NCBI GenBank assembly: GCA_021166835.1 | Contig: JAJPEN010000064.1 | Coordinates: forward strand, 62,001 to 126,000 | Reading direction: 5' to 3' | Length of the DNA: 64,000 bases | Origin: Burkholderiaceae bacterium | GTDB lineage: Bacteria; Pseudomonadota; Gammaproteobacteria; Burkholderiales; Burkholderiaceae | Part shown: positions 10,227-17,897 of the stretch, in pieces | Position numbering within the stretch: position 1 is the stretch's first letter | Layout of the letters: the number at the start of each line of letters is the position of its first letter | The notes under the pieces: generated by a model | Database searches by the model: none | Told to the model about the DNA's origin: nothing | What the model saw: the letters and a program-made list of their open reading frames with translations, nothing else | Translations under genes and position numbers: made by a program

Positions 10227-10466
10227 TCAGATGCCTTCGCGCTCCATGATCTCGCGCACGTGTTCAGGGATGACTACTTCGTCCCGCTTCGGGAGCAGGG
10301 CGAAGCGCCCTCGCAGCCGCTGTTGCGGCAGATCCGGCCCGATGTCCTGATTTAGGCCCCGGCGGATCAACCGCGTGACGGCATCTCCGATCGAAATCCG
10401 TTCACGCGCCGCGACCTGCTTCGCGGCCAGGAACACGTCTTCGTCGATGTTCAAAATGGTCCGCAT
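10227..10466 (-). CDS. Orphan ribbon-helix-helix antitoxin-like protein
   Basis: A 79-residue protein beginning MRTILNIDEDVFLAAKQ, which is the beta strand and first helix of a VapB/CopG-type ribbon-helix-helix DNA-binding domain. The remainder (RDEVVIPEHVREIMEREGI) is the flexible tail that normally wraps a toxin. No toxin gene lies on either side: the plus-strand membrane protein ends 36 bases away, and queC is upstream. It is therefore an orphan antitoxin, either a relic of a lost module or a stand-alone regulator. ATG 10466 is chosen because the family N terminus starts there. Confidence 0.75.
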   Translation of the reverse strand: MRTILNIDEDVFLAAKQVAARERISIGDAVTRLIRRGLNQDIGPDLPQQRLRGRFALLPKRDEVVIPEHVREIMEREGI

Positions 10467-10583
10467 ACAGGTTGCATCATTACACTCGATCGGCACCAAA
10501 GCATCATCGAGTCATCGCAAATGCGTTAGCCGTAAAGCGAGCATCATTGCGCGGCTACCGTTCCGTGCACGCCCGTTCGAGCC

Positions 10584-11288
10584 ATGTCCACCCTGCCCAA
10601 GGCCGTCGTCCTTCTCAGCGGCGGCCTCGACTCCACCACCGTCCTCGCCATCGCGAAGAGCCGGGGCTTCGAGCCCTGCGCGTTGAGCTTCCGCTACGGC
10701 CAGCGCCACGCGATCGAACTCGACAGCGCACGCCGCGTGGCGCAGGCCTTCGGCGTGAAGAACCACGTCGTCGCGGAGATCGACCTGCGCGTGTTCGGCG
10801 GCTCGTCGCTGACGAGCGACGCCGAGGTGCCGAAGGACCGCGCGGCATTGGAGACGCACGACGAGATTCCGAGCACCTACGTTCCGGCGCGGAACACGAT
10901 CTTCCTGTCCTTCGCGCTCGCGTACGCCGAGGTACTGGGCGCCGCCGACATCTTCATCGGCGTCAACGCGCTCGACTACAGCGGCTACCCCGACTGCCGC
11001 CCCGAGTACATCGACGCGTTCGAACGGATGGCCAACCTGGCGACGAAGGCCGGCGTCGAGGGCAGGACGAAGCTCGTGATCCACGCGCCGCTCGCGCGGA
11101 TGACGAAGGCCGACATCGTGCGCGCCGGCGTTTCGCTCGGCGTCGACTACTCGATGACCAGCAGCTGCTACGACCCGGGCGCCGACGGACGGCCCTGCGA
11201 GCGCTGCGATTCGTGCCGCCTGCGCGCGAAGGGCTTCGCGGAAGCCGGACTGGAGGATCCGCTTCGGGTGCGCTTCGGCGCGGCGTGA
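10584..11288 (+). CDS. queC: 7-cyano-7-deazaguanine synthase QueC
   Basis: A 234-residue enzyme of queuosine biosynthesis that converts 7-carboxy-7-deazaguanine to preQ0 with ATP and ammonia. The PP-loop SGGLDSTT is near residue 13. The conserved YGQRH block and the C-terminal zinc-binding cysteines ([17 protein letters not shown]) are intact, and the length is typical. It is not in a visible que operon here. I looked for a preQ1 riboswitch in the 117 bases upstream and saw none. Confidence 0.97.
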   Translation: MSTLPKAVVLLSGGLDSTTVLAIAKSRGFEPCALSFRYGQRHAIELDSARRVAQAFGVKNHVVAEIDLRVFGGSSLTSDAEVPKDRAALETHDEIPSTYVPARNTIFLSFALAYAEVLGAADIFIGVNALDYSGYPDCRPEYIDAFERMANLATKAGVEGRTKLVIHAPLARMTKADIVRAGVSLGVDYSMTSSCYDPGADGRPCERCDSCRLRAKGFAEAGLEDPLRVRFGAA

Positions 11289-11374
11289 GCCGGCGCCGCG
11301 TTCGCGGCCATCGCGTGCCACGGCAACGCGCGAGCGGGGTGGGTGGGGGCCCGCCTACCACCCGCGGAGTCCGC

Positions 11375-13414
11375 CTACCACCCGCCGCCGCCCCCGCCTC
11401 CTCCTCCGCCGCCCGAGCCCCCGCCGCCCGAGAAGCCCGAAGACGACGAACTCGGCGTCGGCACCGCGCTGGCGAACGCATCCTGCACCGCGCCCATCGA
11501 CGCCGACAGCGAGCGGCCGAAGCCGCCGCTGCCCGACCATCCGCGCCCGCCATGCCAGCCCGGCCGATACGCCGCGTCGAGCGACTCGCCCGGATGCGCG
11601 CGCGCGAACGCCGCCTCGAAGGCCTGCGACCACGGCTTCTCGAGCCCGAGCGCGATGGCGTAGGGAAGCAGGCGCTCGAAATGCGTCGTCGTGATCTCGG
11701 GCGCCTGCGGCAGGTTCATCCGCGCGGTCTCGGCCGTGCGCAGATACAGCTCGAGTCCCTCGATCTCGTCCATCACCTTGCGCCCTGCGGCCGTCGGCGC
11801 GCGCAGCAGATACCAGAAGACGGCGTTCAGCAGCCCGAAGCCGCCGACGAGCGCGAGCGGGAACAGGTTGGCGACGAGCGCACCGCGCATCGTCGAGCGC
11901 ACGGCTTCGTCGAACACCAGGTCGCCGACGAACAGGGTCGACGCACCGAAGGCAACCGCGACGAACACGGCAAGCCGCAGGATCGCCCCTACGGTCCCCG
12001 CGACGCCGCGGTGCCCGAACAGCGTGCGGATCGCGTGCGCCAGTGCCGATCCCGCGAACAGTCCGATGAACCCGGCGATCACGAGCAGCGTGATCTCGTT
12101 GTCTTCGAGCCGGCCGAAAGCGAAGACGAGCGCGAGACTCGCGCCGGTGAGCAGCAATCCGAGCATGAACCAGCCGCCGTTGCGGCGGAAGAAGCGATCG
12201 CGGTTGTCGCGCTCGATCGCGTTGCGGAAGGCGGTCGCCTCGGCGGCCAATCTCTTGCCGTGCCCGCGGTCGACGCGCACCGAGCCGCCTTCGCGATCGA
12301 TCCACGAGAGCAGCGAGCGCTCGCCGGGGTCGAGCCAGGCGGTAGCGGTTTTCGACGTCGTTGGGTTCGTGCTCGCGTTCGGCGCCGCGTTCGTCGTGGC
12401 TTCCCCCGCTGTCGCCTCGCGCGGCGTGCGATCGAGCCGCAACCCGTCGCGATCGTCGAAGACGATCAGGCCCTTCACCGCGAGCGACACCGCGGTGGCC
12501 GTCCATTCGCGCCATTCGCCGCTCCATCCCCACTGCCGGATGTAGGCGGCGAGCGCCGGCGAGATTCCCGGCGGCGGATGAAAGAGCGGGATGATCGTGC
12601 CCTTCGGCGGATCGCGACCCACCGCGTTCCACGCCGTCAGGTAGAAGACGAGCACGGCGGCGAGCCCGAGCGCGGCGAGGATCGAGCGGCCGTGATCGAG
12701 GATCGTCCAGCGCCACTGCTGCAGTTGCGTGGGCGCGGCAACGACGCCGTCGGGCAGTTGAACGACGACGGTGAAGCCCTCGCCCGGCGCCAGCTCGCGC
12801 GTCGTGGCGAAGGCGAGCGACCCATCGTCCTTCGGCTCGACGCGAAACGCCGTGCCGCGCTCGCCGTAGCGGCCGGTGAAGGCGGTCCAGCGCACCGGCT
12901 TCGCGTTACCGGGCAGGCGAACGAGCGCGCCGGCCGAGCGGATCGGAAAGATCCATTCGTTGCCGGTGACGTTCCAGTTCAGCTCGACGTGATCGGGAAA
13001 GCTGCGCAGCTGCCGGCCCGTGCGGTAGCGAAAGACGTAGCGCCAGGTTCCCGGCGCGAGCAGCGCGTTCTCGTCGCCGGCGTAGATGCGGATGCCCTTC
13101 GCGTTATCGCGCTCGTGATGCGGCTCGGGAGCGCCGTTGCGCAGCACGGCGAGCAGCTCGAAGTCGACGCGCCGCGCGCGGCCTTCGGCGTCGACGAAGG
13201 TCAGCGGGAAGTCGCGATAGATGCCGCGACGGATCGAGCGCTGCTCGGCGCGGACGTCGATCGTCTCGGTGACGACGAGATCGCCGTCGGCGCGCACGTC
13301 GATCTCGGAGTGGAACGATTCGATGCGCTCGTCGGCGCAGGCGTGCGCCGGCAGCAGCGCCACGAGCGCGGCGGCGGCGAGCAGGGCGAGAAACGACGAA
13401 GCGCGCAACCTCAT
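11375..13414 (-). CDS. DUF2207 membrane protein with Gly-rich C terminus
   Basis: A 679-residue protein with an N-terminal signal peptide, an extracytoplasmic DUF2207 beta domain (RIESFHSEIDVRADGDLVVTETI), a transmembrane helix after about residue 220 (ILAALGLAAVLVFYL) and three or four more helices in the second half. It ends in a Ser-rich then almost pure glycine tail terminating in Trp, typical of this family. It follows lemA by 23 bases; lemA-DUF2207 pairs are widespread and probably form an envelope complex of unknown role. A 15-base segment covering the last codons and stop is repeated 20 bases downstream (11,351-11,365 and 11,371-11,385). Confidence 0.9.
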   Translation of the reverse strand: MRLRASSFLALLAAAALVALLPAHACADERIESFHSEIDVRADGDLVVTETIDVRAEQRSIRRGIYRDFPLTFVDAEGRARRVDFELLAVLRNGAPEPHHERDNAKGIRIYAGDENALLAPGTWRYVFRYRTGRQLRSFPDHVELNWNVTGNEWIFPIRSAGALVRLPGNAKPVRWTAFTGRYGERGTAFRVEPKDDGSLAFATTRELAPGEGFTVVVQLPDGVVAAPTQLQQWRWTILDHGRSILAALGLAAVLVFYLTAWNAVGRDPPKGTIIPLFHPPPGISPALAAYIRQWGWSGEWREWTATAVSLAVKGLIVFDDRDGLRLDRTPREATAGEATTNAAPNASTNPTTSKTATAWLDPGERSLLSWIDREGGSVRVDRGHGKRLAAEATAFRNAIERDNRDRFFRRNGGWFMLGLLLTGASLALVFAFGRLEDNEITLLVIAGFIGLFAGSALAHAIRTLFGHRGVAGTVGAILRLAVFVAVAFGASTLFVGDLVFDEAVRSTMRGALVANLFPLALVGGFGLLNAVFWYLLRAPTAAGRKVMDEIEGLELYLRTAETARMNLPQAPEITTTHFERLLPYAIALGLEKPWSQAFEAAFARAHPGESLDAAYRPGWHGGRGWSGSGGFGRSLSASMGAVQDAFASAVPTPSSSSSGFSGGGGSGGGGGGGGGGGW

Positions 13415-13437
13415 CGCGAGCGCCGCGGCGAAGGCGC

Positions 13438-14022
13438 TCAGGCCGTCTCCCGCGGCGGCGGCGTCGACCCGAACGACACGCCCGGCACCGCGCGATCGCG
13501 CTCGTCCTCGGTCTCGAAGAACTCGCGCTTGCCGAAGCCGAAGCTCGACGCCACCAGGTTGCTCGGGAACGACTCGACCAGCACGTTCAGGTCGCGCACC
13601 GTGCCGTTGTAGTAGCGGCGCGCCATCTGGATCTCGCTCTCCACCGAGGCGAGCTGCTCCTGCAGCTGCAGGAAGTTCTGGTTCGCCTTCAGGTCCGGAT
13701 AGTTCTCGGCCACTGCGATCAGGCGCCCGAGCGTGGCCGAGAGCATCCCCTCGATCGGACCGCGCGCGGCCACGTCGCCTGCAGGCGCGGCGCGCGCCTG
13801 GTTGCGCAGCTCGGTGACGCGCGCGAGCAGCTCTCGCTCGTGCACCGCGTAGCCGCGCACCGTCTCGACGAGGTTCGGAACGAGATCGGCGCGGCGCTTC
13901 AGCTGAACGTCGATGCCGCTCCAGCCTTCGGCGGCGAGCTGCCGGCTGCGCACGAGGCGGTTGTAGACGAGTACCGCGTAGATGAGGAGTGCGGCGATGA
14001 TTGCGGCTGCGATCCATCCCAT
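13438..14022 (-). CDS. lemA: LemA family protein
   Basis: A 194-residue protein with one N-terminal transmembrane helix (IAAAIIAALLIYAVLVYNRLV) and a helical-bundle domain with the family blocks WSGIDVQLKRRADLVPNLVETVRGYA, AVAENYPDLKANQNFLQLQEQLASVE and ARRYYNGTVRDLN. It ends in a short Pro-rich tail. ATG 14022 with GGAGA upstream gives the standard N terminus. It is the first gene of a lemA-DUF2207 operon. Confidence 0.95.
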   Translation of the reverse strand: MGWIAAAIIAALLIYAVLVYNRLVRSRQLAAEGWSGIDVQLKRRADLVPNLVETVRGYAVHERELLARVTELRNQARAAPAGDVAARGPIEGMLSATLGRLIAVAENYPDLKANQNFLQLQEQLASVESEIQMARRYYNGTVRDLNVLVESFPSNLVASSFGFGKREFFETEDERDRAVPGVSFGSTPPPRETA

Positions 14023-14111
14023 GGCGGTCTCCGTGGGGAGGGGGCGGGCTCGAGGCTCTACAGGTGCTCGTGGGGGTTCGGGAGCGCCGAGGCGGAAAGT
14101 AGCACCTGGGG

Positions 14112-14492
14112 GTGGAGGGATGCCAGCGGTGTTTGGCCCTGCTGGACGCCGCCATCGACGGAAGGGTGACCCTGGTCGCGAACGTGGCCCTGATGTTGGA
14201 GTACGAAGCGACCTGTTCCCGAGCGGAGCACTTATTGGCATCGGGGCTATCCCGCGAGCAGCTCACTGTCTTTCTGGACGGTGTCGCCGCTCTGATCGAG
14301 CCGGTCGGCTCCCACTTCGTCTGGCGCCCCATGCTTCGAGACCCGGGCGACGAAATGGTGCTCGAGGCGGCGGTGAATGGAACCGCGCGCGCAATCGTCA
14401 CGTTCAATTTGCGCGACTATGGAAATGATCCGGCCACCTTTGGTATCCGCGTCCTGTTGCCGCGTGACGCATTGAGGAGCCTGAAAACATGA
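14112..14492 (+). pseudogene. N-terminally truncated PIN-domain toxin
   Basis: The frame is open from 14103 after an in-frame TAG at 14100-14102. It encodes the central and C-terminal PIN-domain parts of a COG1569-type toxin (LMLEYEATCSRAEHLL, DPGDEMVLEAAVNGTARAIVTFNLRDY). Normal members start with a strand containing the first catalytic aspartate (DTN). Here that strand is missing, and no frame of the preceding 90 bases contains it. The nuclease should be inactive although the antitoxin gene follows intact, overlapping by ATGA. The truncation falls at the divergent lemA promoter region, suggesting deletion on integration. A GTG at 14112 could still start a shortened protein. Confidence 0.7.
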
Positions 14493-14737
14493 GTGAAACG
14501 TCCACCTACCCCCTGCGCCTGCCGAAGTCGATCAAGGCGGCGGTCGAGAAGATCGCCCGCGAAGAAGGCATCAGCATGAACCAGTTCGTGGCGACCGCGG
14601 TCGCCGAGAAGCTTTCCGCGATGAACACCGCAGCCTGGATCACCGAGCGGAAGGACCGAGCCGATGTCGCTGCACTGAGGAAGATCCTTCGTCGCAAGGG
14701 AGGCGTCCCGCCACGCGAGGGTGACGAGAAGGAGTAG
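14489..14737 (+). CDS. Ribbon-helix-helix antitoxin (HicB-like annotation)
   Basis: An 82-residue protein with the motif YPLRLPKSIKAAVEKIAREEG followed by ISMNQFVATAVAEKL, a ribbon-helix-helix DNA-binding domain. The C terminus is charged (KILRRKGGVPPREG), as in antitoxins that pair with COG1569 PIN toxins. It overlaps the truncated toxin by four bases (ATGA). With the toxin broken it probably persists as a remnant or repressor. Confidence 0.8.
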   Translation: MSETSTYPLRLPKSIKAAVEKIAREEGISMNQFVATAVAEKLSAMNTAAWITERKDRADVAALRKILRRKGGVPPREGDEKE

Positions 14738-15229
14738 CCATGGCTGCGGCAGCACGAATACGATGCGCGGCCTGATCAGCAAGGACTGGGCTCGACGGTG
14801 ATTCCGTCGTCTGCTGCTGAGCGGGGCAGCTGTTCGCGCTCCCAGTTGAAGCGTCCCGCTCCGTGGAATCGATTCCACGAACGAAAGCGCTCGTTTCCGT
14901 AGGGACCGCATTGCGCGCCGGACCTCGCTCCGCCGTTGGTGCGAACCGGGACGACCGGCGTGAACGCTGGGAGGAAAGCGCGGGGAAGCGATCGGCGAGC
15001 GACGGCCAGAAGTCGTTGAGGTGCGTTTCAATCCCGGCTTGGCAGCCATTCATCGACTCCCGCTCGGAAGCTACTTCTCGAATACGAGGGGAGCCATTAA
15101 GATCCCCGCGAATCGAGGGTTGTCGCAGCCGCTCCAAACGCCAATAGCTGGTGAGTTTGCCTTGCCCGCTACGGCGGCCCAGCCAAAGCCGGGAGCCGGC
15201 GGCCGGGCTTGGGTGCGAGGCGATAGCAA
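14738..15229. other. Gene-free gap with a perfect palindrome
   Basis: I see no convincing gene in these 492 bases, and codon patterns on both strands are unconvincing. The gap marks the left side of the lower-GC nuclease cluster. It holds the palindrome described at 14,862. The last 100 bases before the GTG of the next gene presumably contain its promoter, but I could not assign clear -35 and -10 boxes. Confidence 0.5.
14862..14879. repeat. 18-bp perfect palindrome, LacI-operator-like
   Basis: CGTGGAATCGATTCCACG is a perfect palindrome with a central CG, the architecture of LacI-family operators. Its 14-base core and the next ~20 bases (CCACGARCGARARCGC) recur at 37,582-37,605 inside a large hairpin. 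No LacI gene lies in the window. It may be an operator or part of a dispersed palindromic repeat. Confidence 0.5.
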
Positions 15230-16216
15230 GTGCGCTATTGGTGGGTCAATCAAAATCAGACTTTCCGGCAAGAAGTGCCAGGCGGGTATCTATGGTCGCC
15301 GAAGCGCAAAGCCAACCAAGCGCGAAACCCCTTCTACGACTTCATGCGTGAAGTCGCCCCAGGTGATCTGGTATTTTCGTTCGCCGACACTCTCATACGC
15401 GCTATTGGTCTCGCAGCGTCTCACGCATACGAGGCACCCAAGCCGCTGGAGTTCGGTCAAGTCGGTGCGCATTGGGACCTGATCGGCTGGCGCGTCGATG
15501 TTCGATTTACCGTGTTGAGGCTGCCGATAAGGCCATCAGAACACATGGCGGTGCTCGCGCCGCTTCTTCCAAGCCGCTATGCGCCGCTACTTCCCAACGG
15601 CGCTGGCTTGCAAAGCGTCTACCTCACGCATTTGCCAGAGGAACTGGCAGGTGCTTTGATTGACTTATTGGGTGCTGAGGCGCGAAATTTTGTAATGGGC
15701 TTTCAGCTGCCGCAAAGGGTACCGGTTACCGGGGCAGTCGGCTTAGCTGAGTGGGAGGAGTATGAACTCAGCAAGGTACGTTCGGATGTAACGCTGCCCG
15801 AGACGGAGCGGGAAGCGGTTGTGCTGGCGCGGCGAGGGCAAGGAATTTTCAAGCAGCGAGTTATGCGCATCGAGCGTGCTTGCCGAATCACCGGGGTGAC
15901 GCGCGAAGAGCACCTGCGCGCTAGTCACTGCAAGCCGTGGCGCGATGCAACGAACGAAGAGCGTTTAGACGGCGAAAATGGGCTTCTACTTACGCCGACT
16001 ATAGATCATTTGTTCGATCGGGGATTCATCGGATTTGAAGACAACGGGGACGTTCTCGTCTCGCCAGTTGCACATGCAGTTTCGTTGTTGCGTATGGGTA
16101 TTAATCCGGAGAAAGGCCAGAACGTAGGCCCGTTTGCGACCGGACAGCGGAGATACTTGAGCTTTCATCGGGAAAACGTGCTTCTCAAGTCAAAGTACCT
16201 TGAGCATGCTGAATGA
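15230..16216 (+). CDS. HNH endonuclease with N-terminal EVE/PUA-like domain
   Basis: A 328-residue protein starting at GTG 15230. The N-terminal ~150 residues (RYWWVNQNQTF, YLWSPKRKAN, EVAPGDLVFSF, IRAIGLA) have the pattern of an EVE/PUA-like modified-base reader. The C-terminal part is an HNH_2-type nuclease: cysteine-containing CRITGV, RASHCKPW with His233, and ENGLLLTPTIDHLFDRG. Such fusions act as type IV restriction enzymes cleaving DNA with modified cytosine; this role is inferred. GC content is clearly lower than in flanking genes. It is followed 64 bases later by another nuclease-like gene, making a small defence cluster. Confidence 0.75.
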   Translation: MRYWWVNQNQTFRQEVPGGYLWSPKRKANQARNPFYDFMREVAPGDLVFSFADTLIRAIGLAASHAYEAPKPLEFGQVGAHWDLIGWRVDVRFTVLRLPIRPSEHMAVLAPLLPSRYAPLLPNGAGLQSVYLTHLPEELAGALIDLLGAEARNFVMGFQLPQRVPVTGAVGLAEWEEYELSKVRSDVTLPETEREAVVLARRGQGIFKQRVMRIERACRITGVTREEHLRASHCKPWRDATNEERLDGENGLLLTPTIDHLFDRGFIGFEDNGDVLVSPVAHAVSLLRMGINPEKGQNVGPFATGQRRYLSFHRENVLLKSKYLEHAE

Positions 16217-16280
16217 GCATCCGGTTCAAGCGGAATCGCGGCCCTGCGAGCGTGCTCAATAACAACGTGTGGAGGGGAAG

Positions 16281-17117
16281 ATGGCAGGTGTACCGAAGAA
16301 AGTAAGCGAGAGACTGATTGCCGGCATCAAGAGATACCAGCCAATTCTGAACTCAGCACGAGCTCGCGATCTTGGAGAGGCGGATACCGTCACGATCGTG
16401 AAGGACATGCTCGCCGACGTGTTTGGCTACGACAAATACGCAGAAGTGACATCTGAGTTCGCGATCCGGGGAACATACTGTGATCTCGCGATAAAGATCG
16501 ATGGCACCCTCCAGACACTAATCGAAGTGAAGGCCATTGGCCTCGAGTTGAAAGACCCGCACGTCAAACAAGCGGTCGACTACGCGGCGAATCAAGGCGT
16601 CGATTGGGTGCTGCTAACGAACGGTATTTGCTGGCGGGTCTATCGGATGGTATTTGCCAAACCCATCGACATGGAACTCGTCATCGACATCGATTTCTGC
16701 AGCTTGAGCGGGCGCTCCACGACGGACCTGGAGCTCCTCTACTTATGGTGCAAGGAAGGATGGGTTCGATCGGTTTTGGGTGATTATCACATACAGAAGC
16801 AGGCGCTGAGTCGCTTCTTTGTCGGTGCGTCGCTTCTTATGGATCCGGTACTGGAGGTGTTGCGCCGCGAGCTTCGGAGAATCACGCCAGAAGTGCGCAT
16901 CGAAATCGAACAGATAAAAAGAGTTCTCGCTGAAGAAGTGATCAAGCGCGACGTAATGGAAGGGGAAAAGGCAGAGGAAGCGCGTCGTAAGCTCAGCAGA
17001 GCTGCTGGCAAGGCGCTTCGCGTAGCCAGGGAATCCAAGTCACCACCGAAATCAGGTAGTGCTCCTGACAAACCCGTAACGGAAATCTCGCTCGAATCTG
17101 AGCAATCCGAGAGCTAG
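16281..17117 (+). CDS. HsdR N-terminal-like PD-(D/E)xK nuclease domain protein
   Basis: A 278-residue protein preceded by a strong GGAGGGG site. Residues 1-190 match the type I restriction HsdR N-terminal nuclease domain: Asp68 in TYCDLAIKI and the E-V-K triad (residues 82-84) in LIEVKAIG, followed by ADYAANQGVDWVLLTNGICWRVYR-like sequence. The C-terminal 80 residues are highly charged and probably helical or coiled coil, ending in a Ser/Glu-rich tail. There is no helicase or HsdM/S partner, so it is a stand-alone nuclease-like protein. Its role in restriction or defence is inferred from domain and neighbourhood. Confidence 0.75.
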   Translation: MAGVPKKVSERLIAGIKRYQPILNSARARDLGEADTVTIVKDMLADVFGYDKYAEVTSEFAIRGTYCDLAIKIDGTLQTLIEVKAIGLELKDPHVKQAVDYAANQGVDWVLLTNGICWRVYRMVFAKPIDMELVIDIDFCSLSGRSTTDLELLYLWCKEGWVRSVLGDYHIQKQALSRFFVGASLLMDPVLEVLRRELRRITPEVRIEIEQIKRVLAEEVIKRDVMEGEKAEEARRKLSRAAGKALRVARESKSPPKSGSAPDKPVTEISLESEQSES

Positions 17118-17897
17118 AAAATACCTCTATCCGCGTTGAATGGGGCGGCGCCTTCGTTAATGCTATTTTGATTGCTTACGTTGACAGGGGCAGTTCAACT
17201 TGAGATACATGGTTTTCTGCAAGTCTCCGGCATCCGCGTGCGGTAAGGCGCCGAATGGTCGCATATTGTTTTCTCACGAGCTATTCACGTCTTTCTCTCT
17301 CTGACAGGGATCGACTCCACGGCGACGACCAGTTCGGCCAGTCGATCCGCCTCGAAGCCGAAGTCTCGAAGGCGCGCAGTATGCGCCCGATGCTCGGATG
17401 TTTCATTTTCGCGATCCTCTGGGCTGCAGCGATTAGGGTCTCGAGTTGTCCGATCTCCGTTTCGATGACATCCTGCTGGCGTAACGCGCTAACCAGATCC
17501 TCATCATTTTGCTCTCCGCTGCGGGGTATGAATGCGATCGAAGGTACTTTCGATCATTTCACGGAATGCATTGTAAAGCGTGTGCACGGGGGGCCTTATG
17601 CGTAGCGGGTAACACTGGCGATCAGCTTGAACTTTGCGCGACGTCTCGATGAATTCCTCGCTTCACTCGACACGATGCTAAACCGGAGCTGGGTAAGCGA
17701 TATTTCCGTCGAATCAACGGACTGACGACCGCTGAAAGCCCGAAACGTCCCATTCGGCCGGAGATGTGCGATGGCCGATTCATCTGCGGGATAATCAGCA
17801 GCATAGAGCCTTGCGGCCATCATTGGCCTCTCGAGCCGTACTTTCGAAGATCCGACCACAGAATCACGCCGGCATCGCGTCACGTGAGTACGTCGCC
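17118..17897. other. 780-base gap with possible decayed minus-strand reading frames
   Basis: No confident gene. On the minus strand a 95-residue frame (17,883-17,596) ends in KFKLIASVTRYA. Directly after it a GTG-started frame of about 27 residues (HTLYNAFREMIESTFDR) runs, and another frame contains a helical stretch (ALRQQDVIETEIGQLETLI). These look like pieces of coding sequence broken by frameshifts, but I recognise no family. The right end must contain the promoter of the helicase gene. Confidence 0.35.

Noticed and set aside
10472..13612. Plus-strand open frame of over 1000 codons
   Set aside because: It runs antisense across queC's surroundings and the DUF2207 gene, has Arg/Ala/Pro-biased composition and no family motif; it is a high-GC shadow.
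15230..17117. Complete type I restriction system
   Set aside because: Only an HsdR-N-like domain is present; no HsdM, HsdS or HsdR motor is encoded.
17255..17605. Plus-strand gene of 116 residues
   Set aside because: No ribosome-binding site or family; the opposite strand looks more protein-like.
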